Source of the DNA: Miscanthus floridulus | Taxonomy: Eukaryota; Streptophyta; Magnoliopsida; Poales; Poaceae | Length of the DNA stretch: 64,000 nt | NCBI RefSeq assembly: GCF_019320115.1 | Contig: NC_089581.1 | Span: forward strand, 10,107,707-10,171,706 | Reading direction: 5' to 3' | Shown: one piece after another, positions 31,561 to 44,462 of the stretch | Position numbering within the stretch: position 1 is the first letter of the stretch | Layout: the number at the start of each line of letters is the position of its first letter | The notes under the pieces: generated by a model | Databases searched by the model: none | Seen by the model: the letters and a program-made list of their open reading frames with translations, nothing else | What the model was told of the DNA's origin: nothing | Made by a program: the position numbers and the translations under genes

Positions 31561-33522
31561 ACGAAGGTGAGATCGATACATATGAGACGTGTGTTTGCTG
31601 AAACACACAGGCATAGCTAGTGTGATGGAGACGTGTTTTGATATTGGCTTGGAAGCAAGAAATTAGAAGCGAGTAAGTGCTGGATTCCAGCTAGGAGCAA
31701 GCAACCAGAGGTAGCTGACATTCACACACTTTGGTTGGGTCAAGGTTTGAAGCAATAGGAAGAGGTCAATTCAGGTCCAGGAGGACGGACAATACAAGGC
31801 GGGAGCGAAGTGGCTTCAAAGGCTGGTAGAGTGGCGTAACAAAGCATGCTTCATGGATATGGACCTTGGTTGATTCCATGGACCACGATTTCAAGCTTGG
31901 ATTGGTCCGGACTCTCCCTTTAAGCCGGCAGCCGGCTCCTCCTTCTAGCCCAAATAGAAACCGGCCCACAGAACAATCCGTGTTCTGCTCTCGAGCAGAG
32001 ACGGCAACATGAAAACCACCATAAAAAAAACACCAACAATGAAACTTCAAAGCACCACCAAAAGCCATACAGCACGCGCGGGAAACAAGCTTAGTATATG
32101 GGAAGGTTTTCCACAGCTATGCTTCTAAAGAGTGGAACGATATTAACAAATGCCGCTAATTTTGAACCACAGCCTCCAAAGAAAGGGGCCTCACGACAAT
32201 GCCTCCAAACAAGGTGAGTACGGCCAAAAGCGTCACTATTGCCGGGCATAGCTAACGGCTCGTCAGAGCTTTTGCCCAAAAGCAGCAGTTCACTTGATTA
32301 TGAGAAATAATGATTATATACCAATAAGCCTTCTTTGTAAGTTGATTAATCATATTGTCACATGTGGTACATTTAAAACACATATATCAGGCCCCCCGGC
32401 CTTAAAACCATTAAAGTAAATTCCATAGAGGTTCTTCTCGTAGCATGATGGTTGCAAGTACTCATCAACTATATCTTAGACACTAGGGCGACCAAACATC
32501 TAGATCAGGCCATCTAGTGTCCTCACAGGTGGTCAAAGTGACCTGTAGAGGCATCAAAGGCTTGTTCTAACAAAAGCATGAAGTATTTGTTGGAGCGCAC
32601 GATGTGGGGACAGAGAGAACGAAGAGACCTAGAAACATAAGAATGAAGGAAAAAAAGGGACTTCCTACAAATGCGCTGAGGGAGGTAATAGTACTGATAG
32701 CTTGCACTAGGAAAATCTTAGGTTTTAGACCTTGACATCTACATGGACAACTAATTTTTGTGAGGCTAATAACGTTTTGTAGTGCATTGGGCTTGCCCTC
32801 ATAGGTAATGATGTTTTTTTCTCACACAAAAGTGCAAAGTGCTCATTAGGGCATGCCGTGTGCCCAAAAAAGGAAACCTATAGTAGCGTGTTTTGCGCTC
32901 CTATGAAAGCTCTGATTTGAATGACATTTTACAATTGTAGGTTTGTACTTAAGTTTCAGATCGACATGTCATTAGTGTCTAGATGCCTCAATTTGGCCTG
33001 CCTCACCTAGCGCTGCCAAATCATAGATCAATTTTTCTTCCTTTGCATGGCTATACCAGGGTGCTTCTTTTAGACGTCAAACTTTGGTCGGCTGCCGTGA
33101 TTTAGCCAGGCGTCCAGGGGCTCAATCTAAACACGTCCCAGTGAACCAACAATTGAACAATATTATTGTAGGGATTTTTTTTCTATTTTCTGCATTTTTC
33201 TTATGAAAATTAACTGATTTTTGTATATTCAAAGAAAATTTTACAGAAATCGGTTCATTTTTTATAAGAAAATTAACCAATTTCTGTAAAATTTCTATAC
33301 AATTCTAGTAAAATTCCAGCGTTCCAAATGGGGCCTAAGTGTTTCTGTTGAACATGTCCCATCAAGTGGAGTGGGTGGCACAATAAGGGCATGAGTGTCC
33401 TTACTCGCCGACACAGCACTAAACTACCCGCATGAAAATCTTCTCATATTTGAAAACTATGGGGCCTAAAAATCAGCCCAAATCTATCAACAATTAAATG
33501 GAATCAAACCTAAAGCACATCA
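31561..33522. other. Long intergenic region
   Basis: No gene recognised. 31900-32280 carries a decayed GC-richer segment that looks transposon-derived. 33170-33330 has a TTTCTGTAAAATT / AAATTTTACAGAAA inverted pair. The remainder is AT-rich. Confidence 0.3.
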
Positions 33523-33659
33523 GCCCCGTTCGGCTTACTGAAACTTGGATGAATTGGCTGAAAACACTGTTCTGGCTGAATTGTTGTGAGAGGAAAACAC
33601 TGTTTCGGCTGAAAAAACAAGCTAAATAGTGCGGATTATAAGGTAAGCCGAACGGGGGC
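33523..33659. mobile_element. Short MITE
   Basis: 137 bp with GCCCCGTTCGGCTTAC / GTAAGCCGAACGGGGGC ends, flanked by CATCA on both sides (33518-33522 and 33660-33664). The interior has GAATTGTTGTGAGAGGAAAACACTG-type blocks shared with the 18213 and 18581 elements. Confidence 0.75.
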
Positions 33660-33760
33660 CATCATAGTGTTGTTAGCATCGCTTGATGATGATACGTCAA
33701 ATCAGCCATTCTCCATCACGTTAAGGTTATCCTAAATTACGGCGAAGGCTATTGGATGTA

Positions 33761-34001
33761 CTTCCTATATTTCAAATTATAAATCATTCTAACTTTTTTG
33801 GAGAATCAAGACATCTGATTAAAATTATAGAGAGAATTACAAAGATTAATGACATCAAATAGGTATACTAAGAAAATATAATTAATGAAGAATCTAATGA
33901 TACTTATATGGCATCATAAATGTTATTATTTTATTATATAAATTTGGTTGTTTTGACTCTCTAAAAAATTTAGAATGACTTGTAATTTGAGATGGATGGA
34001 G
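33761..34001. mobile_element. Stowaway MITE
   Basis: 241 bp with CTTCCTATATTTCAAATTAT / TGTAATTTGAGATGGATGGAG ends and a TA duplication (33759-33760 and 34002-34003), typical of Tc1/mariner-derived Stowaway elements. It lies about 330 bases upstream of the CNOT9 start and may contribute to its promoter region. Confidence 0.8.
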
Positions 34002-34334
34002 TACAAGCTACTATCACGGTCTTGTTCTAGTTCCATCCTAAACATTTCATCAGCTTCATTCCTCCGGCCCTGGTCACAGAGTCTCAGTTGGGTGATCCAG
34101 CCGGACCACGCCGCCGCTGCTCATTTGGGCCGAAAGCCCATGGGCGGATAGCTTCCATCTTGGAGATGAAGGAAGTAGCGACCAGGCCCATTCGTAATTT
34201 TTTTTCCCGTATAAGCACACGCACGTGTGCAGTGTGCTCAGCTCCTCCTCGTGCAGCCATCCGCAGTCGGGTACGGTGCTCTCTCCGGCCCAGCCGCCGC
34301 CGCCGCCGCACCACCACCACCACCACCAATCGCA

Positions 34335-37300
34335 ATGGCGAACCCGCCGCCGTACTTCTCCGCAGGTCCGTACTCGGCGCCCGCGCCGGCGGCGAAGGAT
34401 CAAGACGCGGCGAAGGAGGATCAGGACGTGGCGCAGCTCGTGCTCGACCTCTGCGTCCCAGAGCTCCGCGAGAAGGCTCTCCTCCTCCTCTCCAAGGTGA
34501 ATGACCCCTCGCTCTCGCCGTCACCGCGTTTGCGGGGCGATAAAAAATTTCCGCGCCTTTTCCGCTCTCTCTCTTCCTGATCGCCGGTGCCGCGTCGTGG
34601 TTTTGGAAGTCGCGGCCGTGGTGGTGTAACGCTGAGACCTAGCGGAGGTTGAATGCACTTCTGTTGTCAGATTGGCTGTCTAGGGCAAAAGACTACGCCA
34701 GGCTCCTGTTACTCGATCTCTGCAGACGCTTCAGTGGTGGTATTTCAGTGCAATATGCTTGTTCTGTTGTTCATATGTGGAAAGCAACGAGAATTGCCAG
34801 ATTTTCTTTTGTAGTCCCTATGTTTTAGTTGTGGAGAAAGCAAAAAAAAAAAAAAAAAATCAGTTTTGATGTATGTTAGTTGTTAGCTATTGTTGTTTTT
34901 TGGTTGGTATTTGTTCTTCCTTGCTGTCCTTTTAGAATATGTTCAAGCTATTCTTGTTAATATTAATATCAGGGCCTGTACATTAAAAAAGGTCTCTGGT
35001 TTCAGTGTACGTGGTAACGACATAGTTCTGACCTGCACTGAATAGCTAATTTGTTTAAGGTAAAATAGACGATACTGCATTTTTCTGGTGGCATCCAGCT
35101 TGAATAAACTGGTGAGGTTCAGACAGGTGCCTTTATAAGGTGCTTTGCAAAATGAATTGTGTAGGCCCTGAAGATTTGGTTGGGACATGTTTCTTCTGGA
35201 TGAAAATTCAGACATTTTCAATATGGTACTCCCTCTGTTCCAAATTATAAGTCACTTTGACTTTTTTGGTACATCAATTTTGCTATGCATCTAGATATAA
35301 TAATATGTCTAGATATATAGCAAAATGGATGAACCAAAAAAATCAAAACGACTTATAATTTGAAACGGAGAAAGTAGATGAGAGGGGCGAAAAACAGTTC
35401 ATGAGTCTAGCATTTTGTTTCTTGTTCCAATTTATAAGTCACTTTGACTTTTTTTGTACATCAATTTTGCTATGCATCTAGATATAATAATATGTCTAGA
35501 TACATAGCAAAATGGATGAACCAAAAAAAATCAAAACGACTTATAATTTGAAACGGAAGGAGTAAATGAGAGGGGCGAAAAACAGTTCATGAGTCTAACA
35601 TTTTGTTTCTGTAGATCTAAGCTTCCTGTTTTCATGATAGTACTTTTGCACTGTTTAGCATCCTTTTATATAAAATTCGAGATGGTCTACTACAACAATT
35701 TGATGATGCGCTATGCCTATGTGTTCAGTGCATGTGTATTGAGGTTTGTGGTGATCTAATGTTTCTGTTGTTACTAATTTAGTGCTCTATAGGTCGAATG
35801 GGGTCCTGAAGCTTTTCTTTTTGGTAGATAGTTATTTGTTACTCATGCTCAAAAGTACATTGCGATACATTATACCTCACATGGTAAATTTATATAAACT
35901 TTTTCTTAAAATATTTGATCTTGCAGCCCTAAGTATATTGATTTGGGAAGTTGGGACTGAAGTTTTCATTTAGAGTGATGTCCTGGTTATTTCTTTCAGA
36001 AACGAGAAAAATGTGAGGATCTTGCTCTGCTGCTATGGCACTCTTATGGTACAATGGCTGCACTACTCCAGGTGGGTTAAATAATTGCAGCCTTCTGAAT
36101 TTAACTCAAGGAAACTTGTGACTTCATAGTAGCTATGAACTTAGTAAGTTAGTATGTTGTTTGCATTAGTGTGGTGTACATGTATATTGTTTCATTTCAT
36201 AAGAAATCAGTTGAATCTTTCATGGATCCTTTTCTGATTGAAGTCTGTATGGCTACTTGAAACATATGCAGGAAATTGTGTCAATTTATCGATCACTTTC
36301 ACCCCCAAAATTATCGTCTGAGCAATCAACTCGAGTCTGCAATGCCCTTGCACTCCTTCAGGTATGCTTTTACATCAGAAAGCAAAGTATTCATGGCACT
36401 GGGGATACTTTAAAGCATCATCTATCGGTTCATTTTGATATTATAATCTATCAGTATTATCAGGGATACAGGATATGTTACCTTAGCCATTATAATATGA
36501 AAAAGCAGCCAATTTCATAGTATAGTGCAATATGGGGTTGTTTTAAATTGCCATTTATCAGTTCATGCACCTCAAATTGGTTTTGTCCACCACTCTGTTT
36601 CCTTAACTTCCTTTTGTATTACTTGTTTTGCAGTGTGTCGCATCGCACCCTGATACTAGGATGCCATTCATAAATGGTAATGACTGCTACCATGCTTATG
36701 ACAAAAATATGAATACCCTTATGATGGTGTACTTTAAAGAATATGTCCCTATCATCACGAATTTTCTCTTGTTTAAATCATACACTTGATTCTAAGTAGT
36801 AGAAAGTATTTATCACATCTAGATAGTGTTTCCTGTAGAAAATTTCCCCTGTACTGATTTACTTTTCACTCTTCTGGTTTATAATGTACACTTTTCAGTA
36901 ACTGTCTCCTCTTGCAGCACTGGTTCCACTGTACCTCTACCCTTTCTTGAGCACTACATACAAAACAAGAGAATATGAGTTCTTGAGGCTTACCAGCCTG
37001 GGTGTGATCGGTGCTCTTGTGAAGGTAAGAAATTTAATACAACTAAGAAGGGCTATGAATTTCTATTTGGAGTGGTGGGAGGTGTGCAGGTTATCAATTT
37101 GGATTTTTGGATACAAATTCCAGTCTTGCCGATTAAATAATCTAATTGGGATTTTAAATCCTATGGATCCCTATATAAACATTAATAATTGTTTGAAGAA
37201 CTGAACAGTGCTGTAATTTGTTGAAGGCTTGAAATTCATTCATTTCTTTTATACCAGATATGTTTTTAAAAATAAAACTGAACCTTTTTTTTCTGGGTAA

Positions 37301-38387
37301 TATATGCAGTTTGATGATCAAGAAGTCGTTGCGTTTCTGCTGACATCTGAAATAATTCCTTTGTGTCTGCGTGCTATTGATATGGGCGGTGAACTCTCGA
37401 AAACGGTATTTACCAGTCTACCCAACTATTACTCAAAACATAATAATCTTTTATGTTTGTTTCTATGCTGACTACTCAATTGGCACGCTCCTTTCTTGTA
37501 CCATTCTCCATATATCTTGTTTGCTATTTGAGAGATCAAGCTATTTCAGTGATTAGGACCCTGTTGCAACCTATTTTACTTTTCTAGCTGACAAATTAGT
37601 TTCACAATGAGATACTTGTCTGGTGTAGCTTCATTTGTTGTTTGCTTTGGATGTAAGACTCCATTTAATTCTTCAATACTTGTCGTAATTGTTTCTTGAA
37701 ATATAAATTATCCAAACATTTATCCTGTCCGGAATTTAACTAGATCATTTGGATCTATTGCTTCAGCTTCTTTAACTGAGACAAGTTATACTTGCAGGTG
37801 GCCACTTTTATTATTCAAAAGATTATGCTTGATGACGCAGGGCTTGCATATATATGTGCTTCTTCTGAACGTTTCTGTGCTGTAGCCTATGTGCTAGCTC
37901 AGATGGTTGAAGAACTTGTTGAACAGCCTTCCCCAAGGTTGCTGAAGCACATAATCCGCTGCTACCTCAGGCTGACAGATGACCGAAGGTTTATGCTGTG
38001 TGCTGTATGCTGTATGCTGTATGCAAATTTCGATTTTGTGAAGTTATGCTCATGCTGTCCCTGTTCTTTTGCATGCTTATGCAGGGCCTGCAATGCGCTA
38101 CGCAATAGCCTCCCCACCGCGTTGAGAGACGGGACATTCAATGACTTAATCGAGGTGATTTCACTATTTCATTGTCAGAAGAATGAGTTACCTTTGCTTC
38201 CTCAAAGAAGCTACATGACAGCATACACTGCAAACTCTAACCCTTAACTGACTCTGAATCCTTGATGCAACTCTAGGTCGATCTCACGGCAAGGCTATGG
38301 CTCCACCAGCTGCTGCATAACATCATGATGATGTCAAACGGTGGAGGCGGCCCTCACCCTGTACTGGGTCGTGCCATGGGGATGTGA
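34335..38387 (+). CDS. CNOT9: CCR4-NOT subunit CNOT9 / RCD1
   Basis: Nine exons join in phase to 313 aa: 34335-34496, 36000-36071, 36272-36361, 36634-36676, 36918-37024, 37310-37405, 37798-37988, 38085-38154 and 38277-38387. After a Pro/Ala-rich leader the protein is the armadillo-type CNOT9 core: [69 protein letters not shown] and [22 protein letters not shown]9 is a scaffold of the CCR4-NOT deadenylase complex that binds NOT1 and RNA-decay adaptors such as GW-type peptides (family knowledge). The start is the first ATG that gives the usual MAN- leader. Compared with Arabidopsis it is a divergent paralogue in the last third, but every exon is open and all introns are GT-AG. Confidence 0.95.
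35229..35613. repeat. Tandem duplication containing a Stowaway MITE
   Basis: A Stowaway MITE at 35229-35374 (CTCCCTCTGTTCCAAATTAT end, TA duplication) plus about 50 bases of flank (GATGAGAGGGGCGAAAAACA and following) is repeated at about 35421-35613, period about 190 bp. The second copy has lost its first bases. This is a segmental duplication and not a second insertion, because the flank is duplicated too. It lies in CNOT9 intron 1. Confidence 0.85.
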
Positions 38388-39462
38388 ATCAAGCCGGTCG
38401 CGACAGCTTATATCATCTGTCAAGACCCAAGAGGGTGCCTTGTAGTTGTAGGTAGTAAGTAACCATAGGGGAAGCAGTCGTGGTTCACCCTTTTGGAGGG
38501 AAAAAGCTTTGTACTGTTTGGATAGCAAAGAGAATAGTACTTTAAGAAAAAGAATAGTACTTTTTTAGCTTTGGAGCTTAGTGTTTAGCGTTGTAAAAAG
38601 GCCAGCTTAATTTAGCGTCTAGACATGGAAGAAGGGCCAAACCTGGCCGACTTGCAGGCCTCTCTTATGAAGTGTTGCATCTTCTTGTGAGAGAAGTCTA
38701 GGCATTGGTCGTTTGAAATTCGAAATAATACATGTAAATTTGCACTGAAGACTGCATGTTTATGATAGGATTCGATCAGTCAGGACTCAGGAGCAGCCAC
38801 TGGCTTGGTGCCGCTGCCGCGTATCTGTGTTTTGAGGAGAGAACAACAATCAACTGCTCGTTACAGGCGAGTTGGCAAACGGAAATTTAGACTGGAACAA
38901 GTATGTCTGCATTTCTTTGTGGGGTGATGCGCTTAGACCTGTAGTACACTGCATGGTCACGCATGCATCTGGGCTAGGCTGCGTTCTGCGTTCTGCGTTC
39001 TTTTGACCTGTGATCGGAGCCAAGGTCGGGTAGGTGGCCCTTGACACCTCCACAAGGCCGTTTCAGCAGCCACCGGAAGCTCCCGAGCAGCCGCGCTGAG
39101 CCGACTCCAGCGGCCAATCACCTCTCTGTGCCTGCCTACGGCTGGCTCACCAACACAGAACACGCCCAGATCGAAATCCAAATTAGATACTAATACGACC
39201 CCCATCAAAAGCACAAAAGTTCAGCAACAACTGGTTTGGATATTAAAAATGTGTTAGCGGTGTTGTCAAAAAAAAAAAGTGTTAGCGGCTAATTATTAGC
39301 TGCTAATCAACCAACCAGATGGGTTGCTAATCGCCGTTCGCAACAAGGGGTCGTCCCTTCCGTCACCTCAAGAGCTCACTTTCGCCCTCTATAAACCCGC
39401 CTCCCGCCGCCCCCTCCATCCCCAGATCAAAACCCCCGGCTCGGCGCCCCTCTTGATCGGCC
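38388..39462. other. CNOT9 3' UTR and FNR promoter region
   Basis: 38388-38750 is probably the CNOT9 3' UTR. The remainder leads to the FNR gene; CTCTATAAACCC at about 39388 is a plausible FNR TATA box, about 75 bases upstream of the start codon. No other gene seen. Confidence 0.45.
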
Positions 39463-42335
39463 ATGGCGCCCGCTGCTGCTGCGTCCCGGGTACGCGCGTC
39501 CCTCCGGTCCGTGCGACCCCCGCTTCCGCGTCGTGCTCTGCTGACTCGGTCTCTCCCTGTTGACCTGCCCTGCAGGTGGCTGTCTCGGCGCCGGTCTTCG
39601 GCTCGGATGGCGGCGCCAGGAGCTCCGGGATCAAGGTGCGTGGCTCTCGGTGCCGGAATCTCGCCCCGTCTGCTGCTTTTTGTTAGGGAATCTTCTGCGA
39701 TTCGGTCGGCGCTGGGTTGGTAGATGACTAGAACAGTTAACTAGGTAGTACTACTAGATTGGTAACAACAGGGGGTCAGTTCGAATGTTAGATAGTGCTG
39801 CTAGATAGGTGCTATTTTGCGCAAATTAGGCCATCGCTTATAAGTCATGCATATCCACGCACATCTTCAGTAATTCAGGGCACTTGCTGCTGAACTCGGT
39901 AGTGTTCTTGTCAATCATTCAGTCATTAACGCTGATGATCTTGAACTCACAGCGCTCTCAAATGGGGATAAATTGTTGTCCTAAGATTGGCCTTTCATTG
40001 TGCTCTAGGGTAACAACAATGTTGTTAGCTTCGGCAACAAATCCTGGGCCGGCGGCACATTGGCCTGGGAGAGCAGCTCGGTGCGGCCCAGGCACGCGAA
40101 CAAGGTGCTCTGCATGTCTGTCCAGCAGGCGAGCAAGAGTAAAGTCCCTGTTGCGCCGCTCGATCTCGAGAGCGCCAAGGAGCCACCTCTCAACACATAC
40201 AAGCCCAAGGAGCCCTACACGGCTACCATTGTCTCGGTGGAGAGGCTAGTCGGCCCCAAAGCTCCCGGGGAGACTTGCCACATCGTCATTGACCATGGTG
40301 GCAATGTGCCGTACTGGGAGGGCCAGAGTTACGGTGTTATTCCTCCTGTAAGTATTCCCTGCTCTCCATCATTTCCTTTGTCTAAGAACATACTAGTTTT
40401 CTTCACATTTGTTGTCATGGTTTCCCTCAGCGTTATCGTATAAAGAACAATTAACTTTACCTTTGTATGGTGCTAAACTGTTAAATATATTATTCTCTAC
40501 AGATAAATATAGGCATACTGATGTCCTTTTCGAATCTGTAGATATATATTATTTTCAATATACCATCTGATATACTGTTAGAACATGCTAGAGGCAAAAA
40601 ACTATTATGGTCTATGAATGACAACATGGCATCTTTGCAGCAAAATTGATTTCGATTAATCTTGAAATGCCATTTTTTATTCATTTCTTTTTATTACCCA
40701 TCATGTTTTCTCTTCACATTAACACTCTCTGAACCTTGAGTGCATTTTCATCTGTTAGGGAGAAAACCCCAAAAAGCCTGGAGCCCCACAAAATGTCCGG
40801 CTTTATTCAATTGCATCGACTAGGTATGGAGATTACTTTGATGGAAGAACCGGAAGCTTGTGTGTCCGCCGTGCAGTTTATTATGATCCTGAAAATGGCA
40901 AGGAGGAGCCCTCAAAGAATGGTATCTGCAGTAATTTCCTGTGCAACTCAAAACCTGGGGACAAGATTCAGTTAACAGGTAACTTCCTGATGGATGAAAG
41001 GGCACTCCTGTTTGTTTTTAATGTTTTATGACAGCCTCCTAGTCCTAACCGCAATTAGTTCTTTTTCTTAATGTAGTCCCTGAAATTCACCTGGTAGATG
41101 ACCTGTTTCTCATTTCTTAGAATCTTTATAATGGCACACTAGAGATGAAAATTAAGACATAGCAGGAAAAAAACCCTGCTTCCAACACATTAAGAAACAG
41201 GAAGTTGTTATCACTTATCAGTGTCACAGATTTGAGGCATTCTGATTTAACCATGTGCAGAACATGTTATTGAAACACCCAACAAATGGCGACATTTTTT
41301 TTTTGTTACCAAGAAGCAAATATTATCTGTAAATATGACTATGACCCTGCACTCTATTTGTCTGTCCTGTTTTGTCCCACGTTTAGTTTACTTACATGAT
41401 ATGTGATATGTTGCGAAGACTTCTGATTGCCCATATGGTATGCAACAACTATAGGTTTTCTTTTATTTAAAAAAATGCTTTCTTCAAGTATCTCTCAGAT
41501 ATGCCACTGCTTGTATGGGCATTTATATTTGCCTGCTAGTATGGTTGTTCTTTCAAGTTTATGGAAGATGATGGATGTTGTAGGCTGGAAGCATCTCATA
41601 TGATTTCATGACCTCAGGTCCCTCTGGCAAAATAATGCTTCTACCTGAGGAGGATCCAAACGCAACCCATGTCATGATTGCTACTGGTACCGGTGTTGCC
41701 CCCTTCCGTGGGTACCTGCGTCGCATTTTCATGGAAGATGTCCCGAACTACAGATTTGGTGGCTTGGCCTGGCTCTTCCTTGGTGTTGCCAATTCAGACA
41801 GCCTTCTGTACGACGAAGAATTCACCAGCTATCTTAAGCAGTATCCAGACAATTTCAGGTTAGAATAACCTCATCCATAGTAACGCCTCATTTCATTTAC
41901 TGATGCTATCGTTGCCAACAAGTGTGCTTCATTGATGACTTGGGTGCTTGTCAGTTTGCGCCACCTTGCAACATTATTGCGATTTGGGAGTGCAGTGCAG
42001 CAGCACTGAAGTATTTATATCCAGCATATTTGTATAATTGCAATATAGTATAACCGAGTCTTTCTGAAACATGTAGGTATGACAAAGCCCTCAGCAGGGA
42101 GCAGAAGAACAGGAGCGGTGGCAAGATGTACGTCCAGGACAAGATCGAGGAGTACAGCGATGAAATTTTCAAGCTTCTGGATGGTGGCGCGCACATCTAC
42201 TTCTGCGGTTTGAAGGGGATGATGCCCGGAATTCAGGACACCCTTAAGAAGGTGGCAGAGCAGAGAGGCGAGAGCTGGGACCAGAAGCTTGCCCAGCTCA
42301 AGAAGAACAAGCAATGGCATGTTGAGATCTACTAG
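39463..42335 (+). CDS. FNR: Ferredoxin-NADP reductase, root type, plastid
   Basis: Six exons join in phase to 381 aa: 39463-39489, 39576-39635, 40009-40347, 40759-40978, 41618-41858 and 42077-42335. Residues 1 to about 60 form a Ser/Ala-rich plastid transit peptide ending near the VLCMSVQQA region. The FAD site RLYS is at 156-159, the NADP-binding GTGVAP at 239-244, CGLKGM near the C-terminus, and a terminal Tyr (HVEIY) stacks on the flavin. The enzyme exchanges electrons between ferredoxin and NADP(H). Root-type markers are [13 protein letters not shown] and the [20 protein letters not shown] tail, unlike leaf FNR. Root FNR supplies reduced ferredoxin for nitrite and sulfite reduction in non-green plastids (family knowledge). 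All introns are GT-AG and the gene looks intact. Confidence 0.95.
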
Positions 42336-44462
42336 GACTGGAATTATTGTAATTGCAACCCGTAATGCTGCGGGTTAGCATCAGGAGGCAAACACATGAT
42401 TGAAATTGAATTGATGAATGATTCTTGGGGCGGTGTAAAATCACAAGTTCTCTTGATGAGAATCAGAAAATCGCCTTTGTAATTCATAAAGCATCCGCAT
42501 CAGGGTTATCCGTGGAACGGACCATGTAACTTTCAGCCGTTTACATTAGCAGTGCAGTGCTTTTTGCAGTATTTCTAATTAGAGGTCTCTGTCCAGTTCG
42601 TACGCATATGAATCCTGACGACTTGAAAATGTTTAACACATGGCTCCTGGCGTAGCCCAGCGTCTCTCTCTATATGACCTAATTTCACCTGCAGCTTGTC
42701 ACTTTAATTGAAACGCTTGCATTTCTAATCTTATCAGCAGGGGGAAACAAATAAAGAAAAAAAAGCCTTTGCATTGCTGCCGTTCGCTTGCCCCTTGTGC
42801 CCATTCACTGGCCAATCTGTCCCAACGGGCGAGCGGCGATCTTCTGAAGTTCAAATCATGGGCATCTGGCCATCTGCTAGTGTATGAAGTGTATGATACC
42901 CCGATACTTCAAGTAGGAGCCGTATCCCGTATCCTATACGCGTTCGATACATATCGGAGAAGTACCGAAAATAAAAATAAGAATAAAAAAACCTGATACT
43001 CGAGGCGATAGGTATCAGCCTAGTCACAAGTCGCGCTGATACGACCCAACGATCATGCTCTTTATAATAATTTCCTAAAATCTGAGACTACTAATTATGT
43101 TTGTTACCTAATAGAACTTAAGTAGATTCCTAATTGCCTAAGATGAACTTTCATGTTTATTTGCTGCTGTCTACTCCTACCAACTATCTTAGAATTCTGA
43201 TATGCATTATTGTTAATTTAACTTAAAAAAGATAAAAACGTACCTGCGTACCAGGTCTTTTTTTTTTTGAAAAAATGCCGTATCCTCGTGTTGTATCCTC
43301 CCAATACTTATACACGTATCCGTATCCGTGTTGCATAGTGTGCTACCTCTGTCACATTCCCTTCTTTTTTCCCCTCGCTTGAACATGTTCCCACTCATTT
43401 ATATACATCCTCAGCCAACTCCATCACCTTTTGTATATTTCCTCGGTCTTCGAAAGAATACAATCCTTACTTTTTAAGTAGTTAATTAAATTTTTTTAAA
43501 TTTAATTAAATCTATGATGCCAAGTAAATATCATTAAATTAATAATAAAAATATTTTTATATTAACCCTATTTAGAGACATGATATTATTTTCTATAAAT
43601 TTAGTTGAATTTAAAAAGGTTTACTTGGTTTAAATATAAAATTGCATTCTTTTTACGTCAGTAAGTAGTTTTAGATGAACATAATTTTTTTTTGAACGAG
43701 AAAGGCAAGAGACTGCACCAAATTCTATTGCAAAAGAAGAGTATAAATAAATTAACATAAATATGTCGACAAACAATGTCTGATTGCATTTGCATATAAA
43801 AAGTTCCAGCACAGAAACGAAAGTGAGCCATGTCAGTGTCACGCAGGATGAGGTCAGCACAGCACCCTTCCATCCCCAACCTGAAACGGTTTGCGGTCCA
43901 GCACGCACGCGCACGCGCACGCACGGCCCGCCTGCCGCCACGGCACTGGCGGCGTACGATGGATCACGCCCGCCCTGAACCGCCGCGCCCTTGCTGGCCG
44001 GCCGACGTCCGCACGGGCGTGCGCTGTCTCACTGCTTGCCTCGTCGGCTCGGCCCTCTTCTCTGCCGCTGCCGCCACGCCCGGCCGCCTCCCCCAACTAC
44101 TTCCCCCCGGCCCCCGTCCGCTGCCTCATGACCCACCCGGGCGCCACGCCACTCTGCTGATCACACGCGCGCGCGTCCCTATCGCGCGCATTACTCCGCC
44201 CGGACTCCGCTTCACTCCTTTCCTTTCCGTTCCCGTCCCCGTCGCCGTCGCTGTCCGCCGCCTCGGTCTCCCACTCCCACTTGCCGGTTGCCGCCCGCCC
44301 TGCTCGTTGCCTTCTCCTCCGCCTTTTATCCTCTACGGCCCTGTCCTGTCTCTCGCACGGGCCGATTCGCTGGCATGGCAGTTACCTGCCGCTGACTCGC
44401 TCTAGTGGTGAGGACCTGTTGCAGTGGACGTGGTGCCGCCGGTGAGCGACGGCGGAGCAGCC
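42336..44462. other. Intergenic region and WAP 5' flank
   Basis: 42336-42560 is probably the FNR 3' UTR. 42880-43330 carries decayed GATAC/GTATCC-rich repeats (for example CGTATCCGTATCCGTGTTGC) seen in degenerate grass transposons. 43440-43630 is AT-rich. 43850-44400 is GC-rich promoter and leader of the next gene; its 191-codon open frame is unlike any protein I know. Confidence 0.4.

Noticed and set aside
34084..34524. 146-codon minus-strand frame
   Set aside because: Antisense to the CNOT9 first exon and leader; no motif.
43830..44405. 191-codon plus-strand frame
   Set aside because: GC-rich leader of the WAP gene; Pro/Arg-rich translation without a recognised domain.
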